Shown here piece after piece: positions 1 through 9,100 of a DNA stretch of 17,399 nt; within the stretch, counting starts at the first letter, position 1, and every line of letters starts with the position of its first letter. Position numbers and translations under genes: made by a program. The stretch is from Candidatus Cloacimonadota bacterium (GTDB taxonomy: Bacteria; Cloacimonadota; Cloacimonadia; JGIOTU-2). The DNA lies in assembly GCA_014382685.1 (NCBI GenBank), contig JACNJG010000041.1, positions 1 to 17,399 of the forward strand, written 5' to 3'. The notes beneath the pieces were generated by a model. The model did no database searches. It saw nothing but the letters and a program-made list of their open reading frames with translations, and was not told the DNA's origin.

Positions 1-39
1 CGTTTATCTGCTTAATCTGTGAAAATCTGCGTTCTATTA
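1..39. repeat. Dispersed intergenic repeat fragment (ATCTG-rich)
   Basis: The first 39 bases carry three spaced ATCTG words (ATCTGCTTA, ATCTGTGAAA, ATCTGCGTTC) with a period of about ten bases. This matches from memory a class of short intergenic repeat seen in many unrelated bacterial genomes. It ends just before the first gene and probably continues to the left of the window. An in-frame TGA at 20-22 shows that it is not coding in the frame of the downstream gene. Confidence 0.45.
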
Positions 40-55
40 CGTGTGCTATGACATT

Positions 56-928
56 ATGCTAAAAAAGAAATCTACACTCGTTTTTAAGATCATTATCAGT
101 ATTCTCTTCCTGATATTTCTTTTCTTTATAATAAAGCCACAGCAAATACTCGGTGCACTTCGGGATGCAGACATTCTCTGGATTCTCCTTGCTCTTTTAC
201 TTCTGCCGCTTAATCTGTTCCTGCAATCCATGCGGTGGAAATTTCTCGTCACTTTGAGTAAAGAAAAAGTTTCTAATAAAGAGATAATTTATTCTATACT
301 TTATAGCTTTTCCTACAGCATTTTTACACCTGCCAGACTTGGCGAGATCGGAAGAGCTTTTCATATTGCGAACTCAAAAAAAGACGAGATGGTCGTACTT
401 GCATTCTATGAAAAATTCTTTGCATTTTGCTCTCTCTTGCTTTTCGGACTCATTTCTCTTAGCTTTTACCAGAGTTTTTATTATTTGATCTCAGTGGTTG
501 CTGTGCTTCTCCTCATGTCCTTCTCAAAATATATTGCACAGCATCTTCCATACTTTAAGAAGTTTACATCCATTTTACAAAAAGTTCACATTGCAAAAAT
601 ATTCCTGATCTCTCTTCTTTTTGTTTTTGTGTATATCTTCCAATTTTATCTCATCCTGAATGCTTTCCGACAAGTGAACATCTTCAGTTCATTCTTCTTC
701 ATTTCCATTGTGATGCTGGTGAATGCCGTCCCAATCACGTTTAGCGGACTTGGATTGCGGGAGCTTGCTTCTGTGTATTTCTTTAAGCAGCTTTTAATGA
801 GTACGGGGCAGGCAGCAAGTGCGTCATTGCTTCTCTTTGCAATCAATATACTCATTCCCACACTTTGCGGATTTATACTTCACCTGAGACCGACGCATGT
901 CAAAATAGCAGAAAGTGAAGGACAATGA
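56..928 (+). CDS. Flippase-like (lysylphosphatidylglycerol synthase TM region / AglD-type) integral membrane protein
   Basis: Predicted polytopic inner-membrane protein of 290 aa with about seven or eight hydrophobic segments. The N-terminus (MLKKK followed by a long hydrophobic helix), the motif TPARLGEIGRAF near residue 95 and the late motif PITFSGLGLRELA near residue 225 fit the UPF0104 / flippase-like family (the membrane half of MprF, and AglD-like proteins). That family is linked to lipid or lipid-linked sugar translocation; the substrate here is unknown. I chose ATG 56 because family members start with a short basic stretch and a helix; a GTG at 41 in the same frame would add five residues. 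Neither start has a clear Shine-Dalgarno sequence. An in-frame stop at 20-22 limits the upstream extent. The stop overlaps the next ATG (ATGA at 925-928), so the two genes are probably co-translated. Confidence 0.8.
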   Translation: MLKKKSTLVFKIIISILFLIFLFFIIKPQQILGALRDADILWILLALLLLPLNLFLQSMRWKFLVTLSKEKVSNKEIIYSILYSFSYSIFTPARLGEIGRAFHIANSKKDEMVVLAFYEKFFAFCSLLLFGLISLSFYQSFYYLISVVAVLLLMSFSKYIAQHLPYFKKFTSILQKVHIAKIFLISLLFVFVYIFQFYLILNAFRQVNIFSSFFFISIVMLVNAVPITFSGLGLRELASVYFFKQLLMSTGQAASASLLLFAINILIPTLCGFILHLRPTHVKIAESEGQ

Positions 929-1377
929 AAAAGATCTGCCTCCTGGCTCTTATAATTATTCTATTCTCCATAAATCTTATTGCAGAAGAAAAACCATATA
1001 ACACAGGACGTAGTTCCACAAAAGCATTGCTCTGGTCCATCATACCCGGCGGCGGGCAGATATATAACAAGCAGTATGTGAAAGCAGGCATAGATATTCT
1101 GGCAGAATCGCTGCTACTTGGAACAGCTATTCAATATCATATCGAGATGAATGACGCTTATTCATTGTATGAGCAGACACACAACCAAGCATATTATGAT
1201 GAGTACAATTACTACTATCAGCAGCAGCAGAATATGCTCTGGTGGTGGGCGACAGTGAAGCTACTTGCTGTGCTCGATGCCTATGTAGATGCAAGGTTGT
1301 TTAATTTTAATGAGAAAAAGAAAAAATTAGATCTGGAATTTGAGGGTTTGGGAATGTCATTGAGGTATAATTTTTGA
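925..1377 (+). CDS. DUF5683-like secreted / outer-membrane protein
   Basis: 150-aa protein with a clear signal peptide (MKK, then a hydrophobic core, cleavage probably after LIA near residue 20). The segment LLWSIIPGGGQIYNKQYVKAG near residues 35-55 is the hallmark of the DUF5683 group common in Bacteroidetes and relatives (pattern: S-x-x-PGxGQIYNKxYxKA). A tyrosine/glutamine-rich stretch follows at about residues 80-100, and the protein ends in MSLRYNF, the aromatic-terminated strand typical of outer-membrane proteins. Function is not known for the family. It is translationally coupled to the flippase-like gene by the ATGA overlap, suggesting a shared envelope role. The family call is from motif recall and the outer-membrane location is inference. 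Confidence 0.7.
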   Translation: MKKICLLALIIILFSINLIAEEKPYNTGRSSTKALLWSIIPGGGQIYNKQYVKAGIDILAESLLLGTAIQYHIEMNDAYSLYEQTHNQAYYDEYNYYYQQQQNMLWWWATVKLLAVLDAYVDARLFNFNEKKKKLDLEFEGLGMSLRYNF

Positions 1378-1397
1378 TTTTTACAGATATGGATATT

Positions 1398-1428
1398 AAC
1401 CACAGAGAGCACAGAGAACACAGAGATA
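1398..1428. repeat. CACAGAGAR tandem triplet (dispersed intergenic repeat)
   Basis: Three head-to-tail 9-base units, CACAGAGAG (1401-1409), CACAGAGAA (1410-1418) and CACAGAGAT (1419-1427), preceded by TTAAC. The pattern ACCACAGAG(A)(G/C)ACAGAG is a widely distributed short intergenic repeat in bacterial genomes, by recall. It starts 20 bases after the stop of the DUF5683-like gene. Its role is unknown. Confidence 0.6.
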
Positions 1429-1447
1429 TATCCACAACTAAAAAGAG

Positions 1448-1478
1448 ATGTCATTCCATCAAAAAAGGGAATCCAGTA
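1448..1478. repeat. Degenerate GTCATTCC / GGAATCCAG palindromic element
   Basis: The segment reads GTCATTCC, then an A-rich centre, then GGGAATCCAGT. ATTCC at 1453-1457 and GGAAT at 1468-1472 are inverted. This resembles the common palindromic intergenic element GTCATTCCCGC...GCGGGAATCCAG with its inner GC stem decayed to an A-tract. Recognition rests on the conserved outer arms only. Confidence 0.45.
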
Positions 1479-1524
1479 TTCTCGCATAGACGTAAAACTG
1501 TAATGAGGAAGAGAGCGTTGTAGA

Positions 1525-1544
1525 ATCATTTGTACTCAAATGAT
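1525..1544. repeat. Perfect 8-bp inverted repeat (hairpin)
   Basis: ATCATTTG (1525-1532), loop TACT, CAAATGAT (1537-1544): eight perfect pairs with a four-base loop. There is no T-run after it on either strand, so a classical intrinsic terminator is not supported. It lies about 150 bases after the DUF5683-like stop and 170 bases before mntA. It may be an operator, a repeat remnant or an RNA hairpin. Confidence 0.5.
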
Positions 1545-1592
1545 CACATTCAATTATTTCTATATCTTAATTCATTAATTTCTGCAAACTTA

Positions 1593-1619
1593 TTGACAGA
1601 TTATAAAAATTTATATGAA
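1593..1619 (+). promoter_or_regulatory. Possible promoter for the mntA-hepT pair
   Basis: A perfect TTGACA at 1593-1598 is followed after 15 bases by TATGAA (1614-1619), a 4/6 match to the -10 consensus. The spacing is shorter than ideal and the region is AT-rich, where such matches arise by chance. It would give a leader of about 85 bases before ATG 1714. Confidence 0.25.
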
Positions 1620-1713
1620 AAATACATTAAATAAAATTAAGACTCGTTTTTAACGAACTGGAGTTGAGTGATAAATAAATATCGTTATATAAAATGACGG
1701 ATAAAGTGATAAT

Positions 1714-2001
1714 ATGCAAATAGATATAGCGAAAATAAAGCAAAAAATTCTTCCAATTTTACTCCGCTATGGAGTTACAAGGGTAGGATTATTTGGCTCT
1801 TATGTTCGAGGGGAGATGAGAGATGATAGCGATATTGATATATTGGTAGAGATTGAAAAAGATATTAGTCTACTAGATTTTGTAGGACTTAAACTTGAAA
1901 TTGAAGAAGTGTTGGGGAGAAAAGTAGATTTAGTGGAGTATAATACAATCAAACCTCTTCTTAGAGACAGAATCTTGAAAGAACAGGTCGTAATCTTATG
2001 A
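1714..2001 (+). CDS. mntA: MntA-type minimal nucleotidyltransferase antitoxin
   Basis: 95-aa minimal nucleotidyltransferase. The family motif GS-x10-DxD is exact: G28-S29, ten residues, D40-I41-D42; the third acidic residue is D72 in KVDLVEY. All three predicted metal-binding aspartates are present, so the enzyme looks active. Characterised homologues act as antitoxins that transfer AMP from ATP onto a tyrosine of the partner HepT toxin. The stop overlaps the start of the hepT-like gene (ATGA, 1998-2001), the usual coupled arrangement of this module. Start ATG 1714 gives the normal family N-terminus; upstream AAAGTGAT is only a weak ribosome site. The gene is AT-rich compared with the metabolic genes further right, which would fit acquisition by transfer. 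The gene symbol reflects family, not tested function. Confidence 0.88.
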   Translation: MQIDIAKIKQKILPILLRYGVTRVGLFGSYVRGEMRDDSDIDILVEIEKDISLLDFVGLKLEIEEVLGRKVDLVEYNTIKPLLRDRILKEQVVIL

Positions 2002-2354
2002 GAAGAAATATGCAAGTACATATCGAGGATATTTTGGAATGCATTGAGAAGATAGAGGAATACACAAAAGAAATTGGTAGGGATGAGTTTTTAGAGAATA
2101 CCCAAATTCAGGATGCTGTTTTAAGACGATTGGAAATTATAGGTGAAGCAGTAAAGAATATTCCACAGGATTTCAGAGACAGATACCCAGAAATACCATG
2201 GAAGAAGATTGCAGGAATGAGGGACATTCTTATTCATGAATACTTCGGAGTAAATTTAGAGCGAACTTGGAAGATTATTGAAGATGACATTTTTGATTTG
2301 AGGTTAAATATACTAAAAGTGAGGAAAGATTTAGGAGAGATCAATTACCAATAA
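1998..2354 (+). CDS. hepT: HepT-like (HEPN / DUF86) ribonuclease toxin
   Basis: 118-aa HEPN-domain protein of the DUF86/HepT family. The catalytic signature R-x4-H-x-Y is intact: R75, H80 and Y82 in MRDILIHEYFGV. The helical region RRLEIIGEAVKNIP (about 43-56) is also typical. Characterised HepT proteins are RNases that cut RNA, including the 3' end of tRNA, and are silenced by AMPylation of the tyrosine next to the active site by the MNT partner. The paired mntA-like gene directly upstream, overlapping by four bases, supports a toxin-antitoxin module. ATG 1998 couples to the antitoxin stop; ATG 2010 (residue 5) is an alternative start preceded by a purine-rich stretch. A complete, apparently undamaged toxin. 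Confidence 0.87.
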   Translation: MRRNMQVHIEDILECIEKIEEYTKEIGRDEFLENTQIQDAVLRRLEIIGEAVKNIPQDFRDRYPEIPWKKIAGMRDILIHEYFGVNLERTWKIIEDDIFDLRLNILKVRKDLGEINYQ

Positions 2355-2396
2355 GAATTGCACCTTAACTTCATATAACAGAGTGTAACTAACTTC

Positions 2397-2412
2397 TCCT
2401 GATAAATCGGGA
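2397..2412. terminator. Palindrome between convergent genes (possible terminator or repeat)
   Basis: TCCTGATAAATCGGGA can fold as TCCTGA / TCGGGA around a TAAA loop, six pairs with one T-G wobble on the plus strand. It sits between the convergent hepT (stop at 2354) and phosphatase (stop at 2472) genes, a place where terminators are expected. No T-run follows on either strand, so rho-independent function is weakly supported. Confidence 0.3.
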
Positions 2413-2471
2413 TCTGCTTAATTTACCCCCTGTACGCTGTCGTTCCACAAACTTCAGATACGATAGTGAAG

Positions 2472-3176
2472 CTATATCGAAAACATATATTCCGAAAATC
2501 CTCCATACCGATAACTCACCTGAAAAATTTCCTTTGTGAATAGATCGATCGCACTTAATTTTTTGAAATATCCCGCTCCTGTATCTATACCAATTTTATC
2601 AACTGTAATAAGCACTCTGCGCTGTGGGCTATGTCCGAAAACAACGATCTTACCCAAACCGGTTGGATAATTAATAAATTGATGCCGTATCCATATAAGC
2701 ACTTCCCGTTTCTGCTCACCAAAAGGAACTCCCGGCATCACCCCGCCATGTGCAAAATAATAATGATCTGTTTCAAAAAATATCTTCGTGTCCTTAATAA
2801 ATTCCAAATGCTCTTGTGGTATAAGATGTCCCAAATCAGCGACTGTCGAACCGACATCTCCATATGATAGCGCAGTAAATATTCCTCCATTGCCCTCATA
2901 ATACAAACCGTAAATTGCTTCCTCATCCAATCCCAGAAGATCCAGGAGCATATCCTCATGATTGCCCCGAAGAAAAACCGATCTATATTCCTTTTTGAAA
3001 TTTATCAGATAGTCAACCACTTCGCGGCTTTTTTTTCCTCTATCGATATAATCTCCGATAAAGACAAAAAAATCTCTATCAGAAGGATCGATCTTTCCCA
3101 TCAACTCTTGCAGCATATCGAACTGCCCATGAATGTCTCCGACTGCGATCAGACGGGAGTAGTCTTTTTCCCTCAT
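2472..3176 (-). CDS. Serine/threonine-type metallophosphoesterase (PrpA/ApaH-like)
   Basis: 234-aa calcineurin-like phosphoesterase with the three N-terminal metal-binding motifs in order: GDIHGQ (13-18), GDYIDRG (41-47) and RGNHED (70-75). Two later histidine motifs, FAHGGV and VFGHSP, and a closing GIDTGAGY complete the active site of the PPP-type serine/threonine phosphatase / diadenosine tetraphosphatase group. Cytosolic; no signal peptide. Whether the substrate is a phosphoprotein or a dinucleotide cannot be told from the motifs. Its ATG lies one base after the TAA of sprA on the same strand, so it is almost certainly co-transcribed and translationally coupled with sprA, with no good ribosome site of its own. 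Length is normal for the small bacterial enzymes of this group. Confidence 0.88.
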   Translation of the reverse strand: MREKDYSRLIAVGDIHGQFDMLQELMGKIDPSDRDFFVFIGDYIDRGKKSREVVDYLINFKKEYRSVFLRGNHEDMLLDLLGLDEEAIYGLYYEGNGGIFTALSYGDVGSTVADLGHLIPQEHLEFIKDTKIFFETDHYYFAHGGVMPGVPFGEQKREVLIWIRHQFINYPTGLGKIVVFGHSPQRRVLITVDKIGIDTGAGYFKKLSAIDLFTKEIFQVSYRYGGFSEYMFSI

Positions 3177-3177
3177 T

Positions 3178-6100
3178 TTAGAATTTGAATTCGACCCAGA
3201 TATTAATAGCTGTAGTCGTGGTCGAGGTTCCTTCTTTCAGGTTTTTCTGGGCTTCGTAACGGGCTGTGAGTCCTGCATTGATATCTCTGCTGAAATTGTA
3301 AGCCACCCTGGGCTCAACCTTAAATGTATTCTTATTATTGGAATAATCCCACTCGTTGGTTACGGTATTAAATATTTTGGAACTATTCGAAGTATAACTT
3401 ATATCAAGGTCAATATCGGTTTTATTAGTCATATTCAGACGTCCAAGCAGAGGTATTTTCACCCCTTTTGCAGACTGGAATGTGTAGCGAAAAGTTGCAC
3501 TGAAACCTGCTTCGTCAGTTCTTAATTTCTGATTATTTTCACTATAACTTGTCTGGTTGCTGAAACTATAATTGAAACCAAGATTTGCATTTACCTTATT
3601 GAACAGTTTTGTATTAAATGAGATGAGAGGGCTAAACTGGAATTTTTCGGTCTTGCGATCAGGAGTATTCCAGAATCCTTGTCCTGTATTAGATATCATG
3701 CGGGAAAAACTCGTCGAGAGATTGCTTTTCTTCATGAATTTTACTTTTAGGAAATCATCGAGTCCATTGAAGCCAAGAACGATTCCCGGCAGAGTTATTG
3801 ATTCTGATTTTGTCTTGTTGCCGGAATTTTGATTCAGATCAATAGCGTATTTTGCATTAACTTCTGCGCTTAAGAACTTCGTCATCTCAAATCTGGTACG
3901 CGTATTGGCAGAGAATGCATCGACCTGACCTGTTGATTGTATCTGTCCAAAGGTAAAATCACGTAATCCAAGCTGATAATAAAGATCTGGTAAAGAATCC
4001 GGCGGAACATAGTATTTTGTTTTATAAGTTCCTGAATAACTGAGATCCACAGAACCAATCTTATTGACACAGAAGCCAACTACTTTTGTGGCATACATTG
4101 CGATCCTTTTCAATCCTAAGGAAGGAGCTTCCTCTTCTTCAACAATGACTTCTTCCTCACCTTCCGGTGTTTTCACCTCGATATCCACAGAATCAATTAT
4201 TACTTCGATCTCCTCATTTTTTAGATCTTCCTTTTCTCTTTCCATCTCCTGTTCTTCAAATTCTTTTTGTCTCTCAATATCTTCCAATTCCTTCTCGTCG
4301 ATCTCTTCTATCTCCTCCTCTATTATCTCTTCTTTTTTCTCATCGATCTCTTCTATTTCCTCCTCTATTATCTCTTCTTCCTTGTCTTCACCCTTAACTT
4401 CTTTGACAACTTCCTCGATCTCGATAAGTCTCATAATATATTCACCCCATTTATTAAACTTCAGTGTTATGCTTGCGGAAGTTCTACGTTCATTTTCAAC
4501 TTCATATTGAATACTCAATGAGTCATTTTGAAGATTTTCTCTGCGGTTTTGTTTATATCCCGTTTTATACTGTGTGTTGAAACTAAAATATTTCAAATAC
4601 TGAGGTACATATTTAAGCGTTACGTCCTGATTTCTGGAAGTCTCCACACCGATATTCAGTTTTCCAACCTTATTTTTCTTTCCAAGATCACGTGTCATAT
4701 TCAGCGTATAATCAGTGTCAAAATCTGTAAACAATTCATAATCCACACTAAGTCTTGGATTCAACGTGTGTTGCGGCACCTTATCATCTTTTATGAATAG
4801 CGTATCCTGGCTCTGCTTGGTCCATGAATTGTATCTTGTATAGTTATAATCAGTATTGATGGTGATCTTCTGCGGGAGGAAGTACACTTTGAATTTTTCA
4901 AAAATTTCGATATCATGAGTATTTTTTGCGAAATTCAATGTATAATTCAACGTTCCTGTATATTTGTAAGTGGTATCCTGCTTTGTAGGAGAAAGAGATT
5001 TGCTGTGCTGAACCGTTGTTTTGACAAAGGTATTATCGAGAAAAAGCTTTGCGAAAAAGTTGGTTGATTTTTTGTTTTTTCGCAGTGAAATCGATGCTGA
5101 TTTTGTTTCGCTGAGAGTTTTATACTTATTCCTTTCTTCCGGTGTGGTGAGTTTTACGTCTGAACTCGGCTGAAAGCGCGGCTTACTTTCACTAAAAGTA
5201 TAATCGAACTTCAGCGGGATATCAAAGCCCCATTCGTCAGGCATAAATTTATGAAGATAAAGATTATTTCTCAGGGCATAGGAATAACTGTCCGAACCGC
5301 TGCCTGCATTTGCACCGAGAGAATAGAAATTCGGAGTCTTTCTTTCGAAATTGATCCGTACATCAGCAAAGTCTGCAATTTTTGCATCGAGTGTTAATCT
5401 GGCTGCCATACCCATCTCACTGTATGGATCACCCACACGAATATCATCAAAGAAAATGCGACCACTGAATTCAGTCTCTAAAGTATCAGGACGAATAAGT
5501 CCGACTGCTATCTGCTTGATATAACCAAGAGAAGGATTACCTACTATTCTCAAACGAGCAGTTGTATCAGGCACATCACTCTTTTTCATATTGGTAAATT
5601 CCGTAAAATCGATCGTGATATTTTGCCAGCGGCTCTCAGTCATTTTTGAGTCGATATCATCATACACTTGCACGGACTGACGATATTCGTAGTAGTTTGA
5701 TGTATCTGCACCAAGACGGAAAATAATTGTTTCGGTACCCGACGCATATGGCGGCGGTCCTGTGGCATGCTGAGCATAAACCCATAACATTACTTTGCTG
5801 TAATTGAGCAGGTCTAATTTTTCTGAAAAATTCTCCTTCGCATAGATGTATCTGTTCTGCTCAAGATTTTGAATTTTCAGTACAAGGGACTGCTCGATCT
5901 CTTTTTCTTTATCATCGTCACCGGTAAGAGAACCGGGAGGTGGAGTATAATCGAGATTATTAGAATTATTTTCTGTTGCCACCTCGAATGCCTCATCGGG
6001 CTGCAGATCGGCAGGTTTGTGCAGCGTGGTATCCATAATGGCAGAAGCAGTCCATTTGTTGCCAACCAGCTCGAAGGTCTCGATATCAATAACCAGATCG

Positions 6101-9100
6101 TCCGAAGTTTCTGTCTTCATCCACAAACGAGCGCTTTGAATATAATTCCACGCAATATTTCCCTCCCCAAGAGGTTTAAAGAAAAGTGAATCCTGCAAGG
6201 GAATACGGATGAATTTCCACTCGTTATTTTCGGAAATAAGAATCTCCGGATCTACGTTTTTAAGGTCTATAGCATATTGAAAATAGTTGTTTTTAGTATC
6301 AAGTTTAAAGTTTTTATTCAGGTCTTCTGTATCCAGACGTCCGTTGACTTCATCACCGTTTATTCCACTGTAATTTGATGATCCCGCAGTATAATTATAA
6401 TCATCATTTCCATCATCGACTTCGGGAGTATCATCTTCATCATGATTTTTGGGAGGTACCGGGTCTGTGCCAGGCACATTATCAAGTCCTACGTCTTCAC
6501 CCACATCGAGCACTCCATCCTGATTGATATCCTCATAGTTCAGAATGCCATTTGGTTTGAGAATTGGATAATAATCTTCAGTCATGGTTCCCAGGTCTAT
6601 GAATAAAGAATCTCCTATTTCAGCATCATCTGCTTTAAGAGTGATCTCAAGGTATCGTTTCTTGGAAAAATCCTCTGCGGTTCTGCCAAAACTTTTCATG
6701 ATACCCCCCCAACTAGGAAGGGGAGTAAGTGGAAGTGGTTTTAATTTACATTCAAGAACAGACACATACTCTCTTCCCTCATCTGTGGGAAGATCCGGAT
6801 AGATGTCTTTTTTCTGGAATATATTATGAGGATTATACCAGCTCAGATCACCTCTTGAAATAAGGGTAACAAGTGTATCTGCCATAAGAGAATCGATTCC
6901 AATAGGATGGCTGGCAAAATCATACTCAGTTCGGCTAATACCAACAGAAAATATTTCGTTGATCGCTTCCATATCATCGATGTATGCCTCGCTGTTATCA
7001 GTTGCATTAGGATCAGGAATGTTCATTGCAACTTCACCGGAAAGCGAAACGCTTGATGTCTTATTTGTTTTCACCAGTGGTATCATATCAACGAGATCGG
7101 TCACAAAAGGTAGATCCGCTTTAACAGATCCATCAATATCACCAATGAAAATCTTAGTTGGCTCGGCTCCTACCCTTACATGCTTATTGTCCGAGGAACC
7201 TCCTTCATACATGAAGGTTGCACCGATCTTTGCATTATTATTGAATTCATAATCTGCCCGAAAACCGAACATGCTCTTCTTGTCCATACTGAAGAATGGT
7301 TCGTATTCAAAATCTATTTTCACGTCAGCATTAGGATCGCTTGCAGCATCGCCTTTGAGCCGTACTGTACCGCCGAAATAATCAATATCATAATCCGTTC
7401 CCTTTTTCATAAGTACGCCGTCAATATAGACTTTCTCACTTCCTTCAATTATATTAATGTGTCCCAGGTTGATCGTGCTGCCGACTGTATTTGATTTCAC
7501 GCTAAGGTAAAATGGATTATAATTATCTTCAGTCGGGTCAGGATTTCGCTCATTATAGACCATCGGATTTCCGAGTGTGCTGCTGTATTCCGAGAACCAG
7601 TGCGGCTGGAATGGCTCCCACATACGGAAGACGGCAAGTCCTTTTTCCAGATCAATTGTCTCATCGCTACCGTTCACAACACCGTCTCCATTTGTATCTA
7701 AATTAAGAATATTTATAAATTTATGCTGTACATTGTTAGAGTCTGCAATGCTGTATTTTTTTGTTCCTCCATCATTGGGATCTTCATAAAAGATCTTAAT
7801 TTCAAAGCCCTGGGAATCGATATTCTTACCCCCAAGACTGTAAATATTTTTAAATTGATAACCCCACAATGCTTCAGGCAGATCCTCATTCGGAACATTG
7901 TAGTTCTTTTTTATCATTTTAACAATTGGAACCCCATCTACATAACTTCCCCACTTCTTCCCGGATTTTTCTTCATAGATCACACCAATTGCATAATTAT
8001 CCGAAATCCCCACTCCGAATTGGATCATATAAGGTGAGTTCAGATAGTCTATCAAAAAATCATTTATCGGGTCGTTAAGCTCATAAAATTTATATTCATT
8101 TCCATCCAAGTCATAGCCGGTTATATCACTTGGATCAACACGTCCGTCATCGATGAAGATTCTCACTGAGGCATCTTTGGGCATCTTATTAAGAATATAG
8201 TACCACTCGGTCATGGGCAGTGTGTCCGGATTTACAGGCAGATTATCAGGACCTACAAACAAGCTGTCAGGTTCGTTGAACAGGAAATATTTATTTCGAA
8301 CAAAATATTTGTCCATATAGTCTGTTTCATGTTCAACCGCACTACCTGTGGCAGATGCAGATGCCTGTTTGCCTTCCTGCTGGCTGACAATGGTGGTGAG
8401 TTTTAGCTTCCCAAATTCAAATTCACCTTTTATGCCAAAAAGGTCTTCCGAAGAAGCAGAATAACTTATAAATTGTGAGCCCGAAAGTGAGAGCCGCGTA
8501 TCGCCTGCCTCTATCAGCTTAATGGGATCATCTTCATCACCCACATACTTAATGCTGATCTTATTTTTCTCAAAGATAGATGCATCAGAGGTTTGTTTTA
8601 CATCGACCTTTATCTTTTTACCGATAGTTCCGCTGATGCCAAGATTCAGCTTTTGCTCCATTTTCAGGTCTGGGAAGAATCCAGCATTTGAGCTTTCGTT
8701 TACTGTTTCCGGCTTGCGTTTTGTTGATGAGCCACCAATAGTAATCGTTTGAGAACCGGTCACTTTGAGCCGGCCAATATTATCACCAAAGAAACGCCTC
8801 ATTGCTTTTGGCATTTTTATCTTGGGAAATTCAATATCCGGAATAATTCCCTGCCCCTGCTTATCCTGAACACGAAGTCGTTCGGCTTCTTCGATGTCTT
8901 CGTATAAATATTCATAAAGCTGCTCACGGAAGCGAACATTCACATAGTTTTCCAAGCCCAATGCAAAAGGTGCATGGATACGGGCTCCTCCAAAGGAACT
9001 TTTAACAAGCACCCTGTTCTTTCTGATATCAATTTCATCCGAGTGTTCGTAGAGCTTGGAATTCACAAAATACTTATTGAATTTCTGTTGTGGAAATGCT

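Larger units (their letters stand above)
1378..1713. other. Intergenic region with repeat remnants and hairpin
   Basis: 336 bases without a convincing gene. From left to right it holds a CACAGAGAR triplet, a degenerate GTCATTCC...GGAATCCAG element and a perfect 8-bp hairpin, each listed separately, and then an AT-rich leader for the toxin-antitoxin genes. The leader has a TTGACA at 1593-1598, a 13-bp palindrome TCGTTTTTAACGA at 1644-1656 and a direct repeat AGTGATAA at 1667-1674 and 1705-1712. These last two could be operator half-sites for autoregulation, but nothing proves it. A short minus-strand open frame across the repeats reads like translated repeat sequence and is not called. Confidence 0.6.

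Noticed and set aside
1281..1529. Minus-strand 82-codon frame over the repeats.
   Set aside because: It reads through the end of the DUF5683-like gene and the repeat elements; the translation around YWIPFFDGMTS is the usual product of the GTCATTCC/GGAATCC palindrome.
1714..2354. Considered as a kanamycin-nucleotidyltransferase-type resistance gene pair.
   Set aside because: The 95-aa size, the minimal GS-x10-DxD core and the overlapping HEPN partner fit the toxin-antitoxin module instead.
4064..4521. Plus-strand open frames rich in Ser, Ile, Leu and Phe.
   Set aside because: They are the complement of the glutamate/isoleucine-rich repeat of sprA and have no protein-like composition of their own.
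6690..6760. The SprA peptide around PLPLTPLPSWGGI looked like an in-frame insertion of a CCCCTCC-type dispersed repeat.
   Set aside because: WGGIMK followed by a short spacer and an F-x-x-x-x-Y-x-E segment is, by recall, a conserved SprA motif, so the proline-rich bases are probably native sequence.
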